This document shows positions 35,002 to 48,196 of a stretch of DNA of 64,000 nt, piece after piece. Origin of the DNA: Neurospora crassa OR74A (taxonomy: Eukaryota; Ascomycota; Sordariomycetes; Sordariales; Sordariaceae); NCBI RefSeq assembly GCF_000182925.2, contig NC_026506.1, forward strand, positions 3,596,001-3,660,000, read 5' to 3'. The notes beneath the pieces were generated by a model. It was not told the origin of the DNA. It made no database searches and saw nothing but the letters and a program-made list of their open reading frames with translations. How positions within the stretch are numbered: position 1 is the first letter of the stretch; the number at the start of each line of letters is the position of its first letter. Made by a program: the position numbers and the translations under genes.

Positions 35002-37521
35002 CTTCTGTATTGTACAACTTCGTCAAAATTCATTATTTTACAACAATTTCTATATCAATTTAAAGCTATTTCAATATACAAAATAATTATAATACTAGTA
35101 ATTAATTAAATTTATTGTAATAATACCTCCTAAGACAATCTTTAATTTAAAACCCGCCGGCGTAAAGTAATCCCGTATTCGAAGCGGCGTATTAGTAGTC
35201 TACTTTAATAAAGATTAAGATTAGGAAGATCCTAGCTTAATAATTCTATAACGTACCTTATTCCGCTTTAGAAAGAAGAGTTGTAAAACCGAATAGTTTA
35301 TTGAAATTATCCTTAAGATTATTCTATTTAAGAAGAAGGTTGTTCCTATTAAGACTATTATTAAAAAGATTACTATTAAGAAGGGGAAGGCTACTACGCT
35401 AGAATTAAAGTTAGTCCTAATTTTAGTCTTAAAGCCGCCGTTATCCCCTCTTAAACTTATAATATTTATTAAAATTTTTAGTAGCGAAGAGGATTTTAGT
35501 AACGATAATAAGGTTAAGTAATAGTTCCCCATCCGCCTTATTCCTAAAAAGTAGATTTTTAATATTTTATTTTATTTATTAAATAATAACGATAGTGAGG
35601 TAACTTTTCCAACTAAATTAACTACTTCAATATTATTAACTTAACTTTACGCTACTTATAAGCCGGTTACTATAGTATTACCGCCGCTATATTCTAAATA
35701 TTTTAATTTAATATAGATTTAATTTAATATAATTAATTTATATATTACTGCTAATTATATTAAATTACCTACTATTGAAGAATATAATTTATTTAGAGAG
35801 GTTAAAATTGAGTAAGATAATAGCGAGCTCTATAAATAGCGGTTTAGGACGATACTACTTAGTAAAATCCTATATATATAGCGAAGTTATATAAAAAATA
35901 TTATTAGTAATAATATAATTGTAAAAATAAAGTAATTAGTCTCTTTATATAATATTATATATATTACTACTACTTATAATAATTATCACGCCCGGGTTAT
36001 TATATATAATAAGACTATTCCTAGGAAGGATTTTTATAATAAGTATAATAATATTAAATATAAAACCGTTATAAAGTTATACTTCTACTATATTAGTTAG
36101 TACTACTATTCTACTATATTATTTAAATTTTAATTAACCGACCCGTCCGCTAATAAAATCCCCGCTACCCTATCCTCCTAAAGTAATATACCCTCTACTC
36201 CTACCCCCTCTCGTAATTTAATTAATCCTTTTATTACTCCAACCCTATAAATAATCGATATACTATCGTTACGAAAGGTTATAAATTCTAATTGGTATTA
36301 AGAAATTTAAATATATTATAATAAATACTATATTAGTAAAAGTTAAGAAGAATTTAAAGGAGGATTAGTAGTAAGAGGAATGTATAGGGGTAAAGCTACG
36401 TAGTATTGTATATTAAGAATTAATATAAATATAAACGTATAGTTTTAATTATAAGTATAAGAATTATAATAAGGCTATTAAGTATTAAATATGCTACGTT
36501 ATAAATAGGAGTATAACTTATTATAACTTTAATATTAAAGATATAGGTAAGTAGGTATGTACTATATTACTAAGGAAGGCTATAGTAATTAACCTGCTAT
36601 TTAAATTAGTACGAAATATATTAGGCAATAAGGTAGTAACCGCCTTTAGTATTAGTAATAATAATAATAAATGTAAGGGAGGAGGTAATAATTTACCGGT
36701 TAATATTAATATTATTAATAATATTAATAATAGTAATAGTAATACTAATATAGAGACTATAAATAGTCTACTATAAATTATATTAAGGAGGGATAATTTT
36801 AGAAGTTTATATTAACTATACCCTCCTCCTTTATACCTATTATATTTGCTACTATATTAATACTTCCTTCCCTACTTTTAATATCCTTAAGTCTAATTAC
36901 CTTATACTGCTGGTAATTCTATTATTAATTCGGTAATTGTTAGCGGCTATAATTATAATATAGCGGGCACTTTCCCCTTACTAGGCAAAGTAGTAATTAT
37001 TAATTCGTATACGCTATTAAAGTATTTTATTACTATATTTTATAAGTACCCGACCGACTATAAGACTTTTACTACTAAGTGTGCTAATACTAACCCTCCT
37101 TCTATTTTTATAGTAACTATAGTATTTACTTAGCTACTAGTACTATTATTAATTGTACTACTATTAATAGCGGACGAAGAGGATGAAGGCGAGGAGATTA
37201 GAAATTCCCTAATAGAGGTTGGAGAGTTATTTATACTATGTCCGCCTATACCTTCAACCTTCGGTCTTCGTTTGTTACTGTTACTCTCCGCCCCGCTTAA
37301 TCGGCTAGCTAAAGAGATTATTACCGAATTTTTTAAAGCATTTTATAAGCGTTATTATATCGAATTATTAATTAAAATAGTATTAGTATATAGAATTCTA
37401 ATTGTTTTAAAGAATAAGTTCCGGAATAAGGAGGTACTATTTAATATATTCGTACTTAAAGAGTAGTTAGTAAAATAATTTACGAGGCTGGGGTTTAATT
37501 ACGATTTCTATATAGTATTTA
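35002..37521. other. RIP-degraded AT-rich DNA, left part, identity unresolved
   Basis: Composition drops abruptly to mostly A and T, with TA steps and stops in every frame. This is the mark of RIP-mutated repeats and likely constitutive heterochromatin. Short frames such as 37272-37466 are chance survivors. By-eye translation gave no recognisable transposon domain in this segment. Confidence 0.7.
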
Positions 37522-37601
37522 GGGGGGATAGCTCAGTTGGGAAGATCTAAGCTTAGCCCCCTTTCGGTTTCATCCGAAAGGTCATAAGTTCGAATCCCGC
37601 T
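37522..37601 (+). pseudogene. tRNA-like (Pol III) sequence interrupted by a retrotransposon
   Basis: GGGGGGATAGCTCAGTTGG carries an A-box-like motif and AGTTCGAATCC a B-box. After the retrotransposon (from 46997) comes CCCCCC, so GGGGGGA at 37522-37528 would pair with T+CCCCCC across the insertion as a perfect 7-bp acceptor stem. The T-stem 5' side (ATAAG) no longer pairs with CCCGC, but all four mismatches are G-to-A or C-to-T, as RIP would cause. The D and anticodon arms could not be folded convincingly; an internal 8-bp hairpin (CCTTTCGG/CCGAAAGG) is extra. It could be a dead tRNA gene or the head of a tRNA-derived SINE. Confidence 0.5.
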
Positions 37602-37941
37602 TGTCAGAAGGCTAAAAGCTCGTACACAGAAGCACCTCAGCGGCTACTACTCCCCTTCATTAACCGACGCGTAGGATTACTAACGATAACGCCCATATCG
37701 GGTCGGGTTCGCGGGAAGGATAATCTAGTACCGCGCCGAAGCGCCAAACTAATACAAGGCTCCATAACGCTCGTTAGCGGATGAATAGAGTTTGCATAGG
37801 TATAAAAGAGGTTTAATAGAGTGTAATTTATTATAGTCGGTAACTATTAATATATTTTTAAATTAACCCCTAACTTACCGTCCCCTACGTATAACTACAA
37901 CTATAGTCACCTCAGCCTACCTTTTACTTATATTCCTAATA
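37602..37941 (+). repeat. 5' LTR (340 bp)
   Basis: Starts TGTCAGAAGG and ends CCTAATA, the latter a RIPed form of CCTGACA still seen in the 3' copy. It aligns along its length to 46650-46991, and differences are mostly transitions. Confidence 0.9.
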
Positions 37942-37999
37942 AATTAATAACTCTTCCTCTAGGAATTAAACCAATACTATCAAAATACACACACGTAGC

Positions 38000-40900
38000 G
38001 GCCGGTCTATCTCTCGTACCGCCGAAGCTATTCCTTATCCTTCTTACACTACTACCCTTGTAATTACTATAATTAAAACGACCTAACCTCCTCCGCCTTT
38101 ATTGCAATAATACCAACCCACCGTAGAGTCCGTCGAAGAAGATAATAACAAAAACTACCCCCCTACACCGCCCTAAACTCCCTATTCGTACCCCCAAACC
38201 TTGGAAACTAATAAACTCGTACGCAAGTAATAACTATTCGAATCTCAATTCACCGTAATCAAACTCCTCCTCAATCACCTCCCCTTATATATATCCTAAT
38301 AAGAATAGTTCGCTTTTATTAACCTCGTTAAATAAAATTCAATAAGAAACTACCCTCCTATTCCCACCGGGTTCTATTACTAAAACTACCTCTTTTATAA
38401 TTAAACTTATATTTCTACTATAACTTCCCTTACTACCCCTTTATTAGTAATTATTACCGTAATTACTCCTTTACTAACTATAGTTATACTAGCCCGTACT
38501 AAATACTGTCCTAAATATAATATTACCAAATTCACTAGCGAAAATTTCTTATAATTGTAAAACTACCTCTACAACGTCGATATATATTTTTAGAAATACC
38601 CCCGTACTTCCCTCTTATTTACTATTAATTATATTAAGGGTAATCCCAAAAATATATAAATTAAATATATATTAGCTCTCTGTAGTAAACCTAAGTATAA
38701 TATTATTTGTAATGTACTTACGTAGAGCAACCTCCGTACTTTTTTAAAAATTAAATATAATAATAATATTTAAATTATTAAATAATCTGTTTTTAATAAA
38801 TTCGAATATATATAGTAAGGCGTTTTAAAAATTATTTGTAATTTTTATAATTGCTATTATACTAAAGAACTTAATTTATCGTACAATTAATTAGAATATA
38901 CTTAAATTATTATTTAAATTAATTAATTATACCCCCTTTTTAAATAAAATATCCTTTCGACGGCTAATATTAATACAATAAACGAAGTAATAACGTATAT
39001 AAAACGGCTAGAAGGCCTAGAAAATATCGAACCATCCGTATCGCATTGCCAAAACCAAATATCTTTAAAGTATACTCTATTATTTTCTTTATTTTCGTAC
39101 CCTCCTACTTCCTTTTCGAACACTCCTTCTTAATCGTTCTATAGTAATAACCCTTCTAATTTTCCCCGTCGCCCCCCTACTGCTTTTTAAATAAACCCCA
39201 ATTTTATTTATTCCCTTTATTGCTAAAAAAGCTATATATATAACCGGTATACCTAACTAAAACTATTGAATACCTACTATAAATATAATATAACGGGCTA
39301 TTTTACAATAGCGTACCTAAACCGAACCTATTATAATTATAATTAAATCGGTTATCTAGTATAGAATTACTCTATCCCCGTAAATACCCCCTTATATAGA
39401 ATAAATACTAAATTAATTGTAGTTAAAGCGGCGGCCGTAACTGCTTAGAATAATATAAATAAATTATAAATATATTTAGAAATAAAATTATTAGTAAGGA
39501 TTTATAGAAATTAGTAGAATATATGAGGGTTAATAAATTCGAGCGCAGAATTAAACTTAATTAATAGGCATTTATTCCTATTGGACGTAAAAATTAATCT
39601 AGTACCCTATTATCTTATTAATTTCTCCCTTCAATCTATTCCTATATATAATACAACTACCTATTTTATTAAAATATATAACTCTTATAATATTAAATAA
39701 ATAAAGTAAATTACTTTTACTATAATTAAATCCCCAACTATAGAAATTATCTTTAATTACCCCTAACTTTATAAATAAAACCCCAATATTAATTAATAAT
39801 AATAATCGTTTTAATTTCGTATCGAAGCTAGCAATTTCATATTAAATATAGTACTAGCGAAGGAAGTATATAACGTTGTAACTGTCCTAACGGAGCCTCG
39901 GTAGGATTTAATTCTACTATTAGACCTTCGGGAAATAGTAAGGGTAAAGGAAGGTTTTTGCCCTCCTGCGTATATAAATATCCTATTCGAAATCCCCTTT
40001 TCTTTAATATTAAAATTTATAATCCTACCTATTATAATAGAGTTTACTAAATTACTTCTAATCCCTACCCCCCTAGTAAAGGTTTTTCGAATAGTATTCA
40101 ATAGTATTTACTCCGCCCTAGTACCCCCTACGGAACCAACGCTACTATAACCCCTAAAATTATTAAAGGAAATAAAAAACGAATCTACCGTCCTTAAACT
40201 AATTATTCTACTAAAGTATAAAGAATTCCGGTTAATATTCGAAACTTCGGCTATACCCTTACCCTAATACAACTAATTAAAGTATTATATTAATTTAATT
40301 GAAGGAGAATTGGCACTTTAAGGATTAATTTATATATTAAATATTAAAGAATTAGAAATATTATATAAGTAATTAGCGGAAATACTCTAAAAAAGATAAA
40401 TTCATCCCTCTATTAACCTAATAGGCGCCCCTATTATTTTTATTCTAAAGAAGGGTAGAAAATTAAAACTCTATATTAATTTTAGGGCGTTAAATAAAAT
40501 TACAAAGAAAAATCGGATAGCGTTACCCTTTATTTAAAAAATTCTTAATCGGTTATTATTAATTAAAATCTTTATAAAATTGGATTTAAAGGACGCATAC
40601 TATTGGATTCAAATTTGAGAAGGAAACGAAGAGAAGACGGCGTTTCGTACGAAGTACAGGCACTATAAATTCTTAATTATACCGATAGGATTAATAAACG
40701 TACTAACGATATTTTAAATGTATATTAATAATACGTTAGTAAGGTTAATAAATATAATATATATTACTTACCTTAATAATATTCTAATTTATAATAAGAA
40801 TGAAGAAAATTACGTTAATTATATTAAAAAAATCCTTTAACAACTATAAAATTGTAACCTCTATATAAATTTAGGTAAATATAAATTTTATATAAAGTGG

Positions 40901-43490
40901 GTATTATTCCTAAGATATATTATTTCCCCGGAAGGTGTATTGATAGATTTAGAAAAAGTAATAATAATTACGGAATAGGAAGTTCTAACGAATATTTACA
41001 ATATCCAAATCTTCCTAAGGTTTATAAGGTTCTATTAACGCTTTATAATATTATACTCTAAAGTAACTATACCCTTAATAAAATTATTAAAAGGGGATAA
41101 ATGGAGGCTATTCGAATTCATAGCGGAAGTAGAAAAAATATTCGAAGAATTTAAAAAATTATTCTAAGAAATTCCTATATTGTACTACTTCGACCTAATA
41201 TTATAAATTCGAATAGAGATAGACGTATTAAATTTTGTAATTAGGGCGGTTCTTATATAATTGTATAATAATAAGTAATACCCAATAGTTTTCTTCTCGA
41301 AAAAGAAATCGCTGGAGGAAATTAAATATAGGGTTAGGGATAAAGAATTATTAATAATCGTAGGAGCGTTAAAAGTATAGAAATAATATCTATTATATAT
41401 AAATAAACTATTCTTAATAATTATAAATTATTTAAATTTATAATATTTTTGAAATAAGGAACGGGCGAACGTAAAGTAGAATCGGTAAGTATTAAAATTA
41501 ATAGTATATAATTTTAGGATCGAATATTGTCCGAGAAAATTAAATTTAATAGATAGGCTATTGAAGAAATTGTAATTATAAAGAGAAGAACCGGAGGTAG
41601 GGGGCAACTACTTATTAATAAAGGTTATTAAAAGGAGCGAAGAGAAAGGTTAGGCGATAAAAGAAAATTGGGTATTGAGAATGCTAATAAAATGGGTAAT
41701 TTTAATTAAAAAGGAAGCTTAAAGGACGGTGGCGGAAGAGAGGGAATAGTAATAGGATATAGGCGAAATAGAAGAGGATTAAATATTGAAGGACGAAAGG
41801 ATTGAATTATAGAAAGAAAGGTAGAGTTTGTAAGAGGAAAATGAATTAAATAAAAAGGAGAGGAAGTAAAAGGAAATTGAAGGTAATAATGGAAAGGATG
41901 GAATAGCGAGGAAGAGGATAAAATTCGTAGGCGAAGCTATTATTAAATTAGGGAAGGAAAATAAAAGTATTATTATAAGAAATATTAGCGGGTATATAAT
42001 AGTAGCGAAGGTATAGAAGGATGAAGAGTAATTACTACTATTAGGGTAATAATTATTAGAAATGTAGAAGGAGGACCTATTTATTATTAAGGAAATATAG
42101 AAGAATAGCGAAGGGGGGAGACGAATAAAGAATTAGAAAATAGGGGAAGACGGAACGCTACGGTATTAATACTAAATTTATATCCTAGAACGGATATAAG
42201 CCGAACTATTCTATATTTACTATAATATAATAATAATTAAATACCTAGGCTAAAGGAAAATATTAAAGCGTATTAATTAATTCTACTACTAACCTACTAT
42301 TACAATTAATATTAAATCCTACATCCGTAAATATCTAATATACTAAAAAACTAAACTTCGTAATTACTAACTATATAGGCTATTAAGGTCGTTACTTATC
42401 CCTACTATCCTCTAGTAAAATATTTCGTATAATTTTATTACTGAAATATTAAAATTATTCGACCCTATATCTAATTGGACCTACAATACAATTTTTATTA
42501 TTATCGACCGTTTTATTAAATACACTTTATATATCCCTATATAAAAAACAATTAATACCCAACAATTTATATTCCTCTTCTAATAAAATATTTTCTAATA
42601 ATTTAACTTCCTAGACTCTATTATATTAAATAAAAATAGTCTATTTATAAACTAATTTTAAAAGACTTACTACAAACTCTTAAATATTTATAAATGCCTT
42701 AATATAGTTTAGTACCCCCAAACGGACGGATAAACGGAGAGGCAAAACTAGAATTTAAAATTATACCTTCGGATTTTCTACAATATAGAATAGGTCGATT
42801 AGGCCGAAAAAATTATATTAGTATAATAAATATATAATAATCATTTTTATACTGCTATTAAAAAGTCCTCTTCAAAACTACTCTTCGAGTATTATCTTTA
42901 AGGATTAACGGACCTAAAGCGAAGGCAAAGGACGGTCCTTCTAATAACAATTACTAATTAAATTAATAAATTATTTTGTAAGTAATTAAAAATTGTAATA
43001 ACTTTAGAAATTATTAATTAAAGGTACGTAAAATAGTACAATAAAGCCTAGAAGTTAAAGGAATTTGATGTTAGAAATTAGGTTTTACTTAATACGAAAT
43101 ATATTAAATAACGCCGCCTAAATACTAAATTAATAAATAAATTTTTAAAACCTTTCTAAATTATTAAAATCGTTAGGGAAAAAAAAATAGTATACCAATT
43201 CGTACTCCCCGCGTATTACTAAATCTACCTAATATTCCCTATTACTCTACTAGAGTTATATTATAAGGATCCTGCTATAGTAACGCTGCAAAGGGAAGTT
43301 GTAAATATTAAGGAGAATAATATTTAGTATAAAATCGAAATAATTATAAAATATTATAAATCCGGCTATTAATATTAATTCTAAGTTAAATAGAAGGGGT
43401 ATCCGGACGACGAAAATTTGTAGGTTTTATGTAAGGATATAAATTGCCCGGACCTACTTAAGGAATACGAAGCTAAGGAAATGTAATAGC
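38000..43490 (+). pseudogene. Degenerate gag-pol of the chromovirus (PR, RT, RNase H, integrase, chromodomain)
   Basis: No long open frame survives, but domains can be read through the stops. A protease motif reads NSSAELNLIN near 39533, a RIPed DSGAELNLIN. Reverse transcriptase spans about 40450-40810, with LYINFRALNKI, FIKLDLKDAYYWIQI and the active site now LNN instead of LDD. RNase H is at about 41200-41560 (DKELLIIVGALK, IEYCPRKLN). The integrase core is at about 42470-42800 (IIDRFIKY, YPQTDG.TER). The tail at about 43320-43490 (GYPDDENL...LLKEYE) matches a chromodomain, the mark of chromoviruses that insert into marked chromatin. Active-site changes D-to-N and G-to-S follow the RIP direction. 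Confidence 0.82.
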
Positions 43491-43559
43491 AGCGTACTAG
43501 CAGCAAGCCAACTACTAAATTAATAAGAATTAACTAAATAACAGAAGGAAAATAATAAT

Positions 43560-43900
43560 TATTAGAAATACAAAACAGAAACGCAAAACGCAGACGTAAA
43601 ACGTAAAACGTAAATATAAAACGCAAATGTAAAACGCAAAATATAAATGTAAAATGTAGATGTAAGATACAAATGTAAGGCGTAGAGTAGAAATATAAAA
43701 CGCAAACGTAAAACGCAGACGTAAGATACAAAACGTAAATGTAAGATATAAAAGTAAAATATAAAGTAAATATATAAAAGTAGAAATATAAGAATAGAAA
43801 TACAAAGTAGAAATGTAAATAGAGATGTAAAAATAAAAATGTAAAGTAGAAATATAAAGTAGAAACGTAAAGTAGAGACGTAAAATAGAAACGATAAATA
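43560..43900 (+). repeat. Degenerate short tandem repeat in the retrotransposon
   Basis: About 340 bp of imperfect units such as AAATATAAAACGCAAACGT and ACGTAAAGTAGA follow the chromodomain region. It is non-coding in this element. Confidence 0.75.
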
Positions 43901-44650
43901 AGATAAGAAATAGGAAGGGAAAGTAGCTTAATTTAACGTAGGATATTAATAAAGCGTTAAATAAAATATAGCCCGCATTTTCTATTATCGCCCCAAATAA
44001 AAAAATCTTCGGCGGCGTCCGCTATCGTCGATATAGGATTAAAACCTACAACCTTAAGAGGAATACTCCTATATACTACCGCACCTATTAATAATATTTG
44101 TAAATACTATTTTATATTATTTATTTATAATCCTCCTATATAAATTCTAATAATTTATCTAACTTTCTATTTAGTAATGCTAGTTTCCTATTAACCAACT
44201 AACGCTAGGGATTATAGCTACAATTGGGGGAGGGGGGGATACGAGTAGGAATATTCGGTGTAGAGATGTTTATAGGAGAGTTAAAGGGGGCCGCCGGATC
44301 GATATTAGTATTAGTATTATTAATACTACGGTAACCTAACTTTGAATAGTTTTTATAATTGAAGTTAGGAGTACGAAGTATCCTAAGCAATATTGTAGGG
44401 AGACTGTTATTAGTTAAGCGCACCTATATTATAACTTAAAATACCGCTGCGGAATAATATAACTACTATAAGAAGGGGGTAGGTAGGGGGCTATTAGTAT
44501 TAGTAAAGTGTATAATCTTAACTACTACATTCTATATAATATTCCGCAAATCGTAAATATTATAAAGAACTTTAAATATATAGTAATGTATCGTTAACGA
44601 ATATTGCGATTTCTTATTGAACTTTAGAAGGAAAAGACGTTAGCGAAGTG

Positions 44651-44731
<81 letters not shown>
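44651..44731. repeat. A81 homopolymer in the retrotransposon 3' region
   Basis: Eighty-one uninterrupted A. The flanks carry RIP bias but the run is pure. Possible origins are slippage or the tail of a nested retroposed copy, and assembly inflation is possible. Confidence 0.9.
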
Positions 44732-44732
<1 letters not shown>

Positions 44733-45970
44733 GTACCTTTAATCTAACAAATATTCTAACCAATCAACTCAAGAGCTTTGTGTAAATTTAGGGCTAAAAT
44801 ACTTGCGAACGCCTAAGCTAAAGTGATATTATATTCTAAGTAAGTAAAAGGATAGATATTATTAAAAAATAAGAAAGAGAATAGTTAGATAAGGGTTAGT
44901 AATAGGTATAAGGCGAAAGGAAGGGGAGGACGGGGTAGAAAGAGGAAAATAGAAAAGGGAAATAGACGTACTAATTAAGTGCGGTAAGGAGGTAGAAATT
45001 AATATGCAAATATATAGTAATGAAGCGTATATCCGGGGGGGAGAGTGGCGCGGGTAAGGGGGGGGCGGATATAGTAATAAAGGTGAGGATAGGAGGAAAA
45101 AAAAAAAGAGAGGCGAAGAGGGTAAGTGGAAGGGGCGTTATATAAATAAGGGAGGAGGTCTTTGTACGAATATAAATTGAAGTAAATAAATATAATTTTA
45201 AGTGGGTAAATATAAAATAATGTAAAGTAAAAAAAGTATTAAATAATTATATAAATAGTAGGAAAGGGTAAATAGAAGGATAAAACGAAAGTAATAACTA
45301 AAAGGGGAAGGAAGGGATAAATAAATAATAACGGCGGCTATAAAAAAGTAGGAGAAAAAAGTAGAAAATAAGAAGGTATATAATTCGGATTATAGTAAGG
45401 AGAGTAGAGGTAGTAGTTAAGAATTGTACTATTAGAATAAAGAAAATAATACGAAAAATAAGGCGAGGGTAATAGAAAAGTAATTAGGAAGGAATAATAT
45501 AAATAAAGGAGGTTTATAGAGGAAGTAGTATATAGAATTATAGAAGGCGAAAGAAGGAAACGAAGGTCCTAAGGATAAAACCTATAGGGAGGGGGATTAT
45601 ATTTAAGTATTGTAGTAGGTTGTAGTAAGTGTAAATAATTAAATAGAAAATAACCTATAAGAGGAGCTTCGGGATTCAATTATATAAGTATTACGTAATA
45701 GGTGTAAATAACGGAGGGTACTTTGTAAGAGTATTAAACTATACTGCGAATACGGATAATAAAGAACGTCCGATAAGAGGAACTACGGGGTATAATTATA
45801 TTAATATCCCAAAATATTTATTAATACTCTTAAATTCAATATAATACTCTTCGTAAATAAAATAATACTTACTACCTCGTACGCTTATAGGACAATAGTT
45901 TTAATAACGGTTAGGAACCCGACTAATTTCTTAAATCTAATATTAATTTTGTATCCGTATTAGAATTTAT

Positions 45971-46435
45971 AAGAATAGATATTATAATACTAATATTCTA
46001 GCGGGCAGTATATTAAATAATTAAATTTAATGCTAGTTTCGTATTTGTACTAGAATTTAAGAGAATAGACATTACAATACTGATATTCTAACGGACGGCT
46101 CGTTGCATTTAAAGTTCGTAAGAATAGATATTACGATGCTGATATTCTAGCGGGTAGTTTTGTATCTGTATTCGGAATTTATAAGAATAAATATTATAAT
46201 ACCAATATTCTAATAGACGGAACGCTAATGCTTTAAACCTAATACTAATTTTATATCCGTACTAGAATTTATAAGAATAAATATTATAATACTAATATTC
46301 TAGCGGATAGTTTACTATATTTAAAGTTCGTAAGAATAGATATTATAATACCAATATTTAGGCGGGCGGCTTCGTATCCGTATTTGGAACTTAGGAGAAG
46401 GGATATTATAATATTAATATTCTAGTGGGCAGTTC
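45971..46435 (+). repeat. Minisatellite array upstream of the 3' LTR (about seven units)
   Basis: The core AAGAATAGATATTATAATAC plus a TATTCTAGCGGGC-like end recurs near 45971, 46053, 46112, 46183, 46272, 46333 and 46396, with spacing of about 59-89 bp. Units diverge mostly by transitions. The array sits in the untranslated 3' part of the retrotransposon. Confidence 0.8.
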
Positions 46436-46649
46436 GCCGGCGGCGAAGTAGCTATAATATCCGGGATATAACGTTGGCGGTTATTATAAGTAATAACTTA
46501 CTGGAATTAAGGGGCGAAGATATTATACCTTCGCCGGTAATGTAATTCAATAACGTTATAACAATACAATACCAATGCCCTCTACTACTTAACCGGGATC
46601 TACTATAAATTATAAAAATTCTAAAGATAGAACCTATAAGGGGGGGGGT

Positions 46650-46991
46650 TGTATTAGGAAATTAAGAACTCGTATATAGAAGCACCTCAATGGCTACTAC
46701 TCCCCTTTATTAACCGATGCGTAGGATTACTAATAATAACGCCTATATTGGGTCGGGCTCGCGGGAAGGATAATCCAGCACCGTGCCGAAGCGCCAAACT
46801 AGTACGAGGCTCCATAACGCTCGTTAGTAGATAAATAGAGTTTGCACAGGTATAAAAGAGGTTCAACGGAGCGTAATTTATTATAATCGGTAGCTATTAA
46901 TATATTTTTAAATTAACCCCTAACTTACCGTCCCCTATATATAGCTACGACCGTAGTCACCTCAGCCTGCCTTTCGCCTACGTTCCTGACA
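46650..46991 (+). repeat. 3' LTR (342 bp)
   Basis: Begins TGTATTAGG after a G-run and ends CCTGACA. It is followed by the target-site duplication CCGCT. Confidence 0.9.
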
Positions 46992-46996
46992 CCGCT

Positions 46997-48191
46997 CCCC
47001 CCCCCTCTTTCATCCGGTTTTTCGGCTGGATCGGATAAAAGATCTTCCCCGCTGTCGCTCCACTAAGCGCTCTTAGAAGAAGAGCATTTATAGCGTAATT
47101 AAATGTAGGGGCCCACCCTAGTCCAGAACCCTAGGTACACGTGACTGGGCACGTGTTAAAAATCTCATCCTATTCGAAGAAGCACCGGCCGCCTCCGCCC
47201 CGCTCTACTAATAGGGTTTAGGAATTAGAACCCTACTTCCGAAATCCATTCTAGAGCCACGGTTCCGCTCGGATGGAACCCGTCCGGTAATACGACAATT
47301 AACTAATTATACTATCTTACTAATCCCGATAAAGAAAAATCGAAGACTCCGATTAAAAAAGTAAGACCCCACTTTTCTACCCCTACCTTAAAGATAGAAT
47401 AAAAGAAGAATACCCGCTTCCGGAACAAAGAACGCTACTGAAGCGTTGGGTAGGGAAGTGGGGTTTAAAGGACTAATTAGAAGTAACGAAAGTCCCTGGG
47501 ACTAAAAGAGATATACCGAAAGAAGATAAATTGAAGTAGCTAAGGCTCCCCGGGCCCCCTACAGTAAGGTAGGACGAAGGGTTCGGGTTAAGGTTAGGGT
47601 TAGATATGGAGAAGCTGAGGGTTTTCATCCGGATTTCAACAATACGGTTTTTCCCTTAGACTACGAACGAAGCAGTACCGCATACCCCTTAGGTAGACTA
47701 GTATAACTAGTTAGCGTAATAAGATAATATATATATATAGTATTTAGGGACGGTATTAAAAATTTCCTTAAAATTAAATATATAATATTAGTGAGGTAAT
47801 TAAACTATAGTAAATATACACTTTAACTCCTATTACTATAATTTAATTAATTAATATATATTTTAGACCTGTAATTTAATACTATATTCGAATATAGTAT
47901 TACTAAAACTCTTACTTCTATAGTGGGCAATACTACTACTAATAGTCTTAGCGAATAATAACGATATTACAAATCGATTTATAGCGAAAGAGGGGGGTTT
48001 CTAGCATTTTAGTATTATTATATAAATAAATATAATTTCTAATACTTCTAATATTTCTAATATTTTTAGTATTTTTAATATATAATTTAATTTAATATAT
48101 ATAAATCTATCTCTTCCTTCTATACTCTCTACTACCACTTAAATACAATACCCGTTTTTCTATATTCGACCAGCTTGTTAATATACAATTC
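46997..48191. other. Moderately RIPed DNA to the right of the retrotransposon
   Basis: The first 640 bp have more G+C than the surroundings, and composition then turns AT-rich. CCCCACTTTTCTACCC (47367-47382) and GGGTAGGGAAGTGGGG (47448-47463) form an inverted repeat with two RIP-type mismatches. No gene was recognised. Confidence 0.55.
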
Positions 48192-48196
48192 GCTAT

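Larger units (their letters stand above)
37602..46991 (+). mobile_element. Full-length RIPed Ty3/Gypsy LTR retrotransposon (chromovirus), 9,390 bp
   Basis: Two LTRs of about 340 bp flank an internal region. The outermost bases are TGTCAG and CTGACA, and a perfect 5-bp target-site duplication CCGCT sits on both sides (37597-37601, 46992-46996). The domain order on the plus strand is protease, reverse transcriptase, RNase H, integrase and a chromodomain-like tail, the Ty3/Gypsy order. A purine/G-run tract (46638-46649) just before the 3' LTR fits the plus-strand primer. Dense stop codons and G-to-A/C-to-T changes show it is dead by RIP. A 3.1 kb region with minisatellites and A81 lies between the integrase and the 3' LTR. 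Confidence 0.92.

Noticed and set aside
37272-37466. Open frames in the AT-rich block (also 35221-35532, 38923-39123, 39811-40101, 44205-44423)
   Set aside because: Composition-driven survivors of RIP. The real domains there are read only across stops, in different frames.
43980-44090. Possible minus-strand tRNA-like sequence with GGTTTTAATCC
   Set aside because: No pairing acceptor stem could be found. It lies in RIPed retrotransposon DNA, so it is too weak to call.
47585-47615. Telomere-like GGTTAGGGTTA
   Set aside because: Only about one and a half units; not an array and not near a chromosome end on other evidence.
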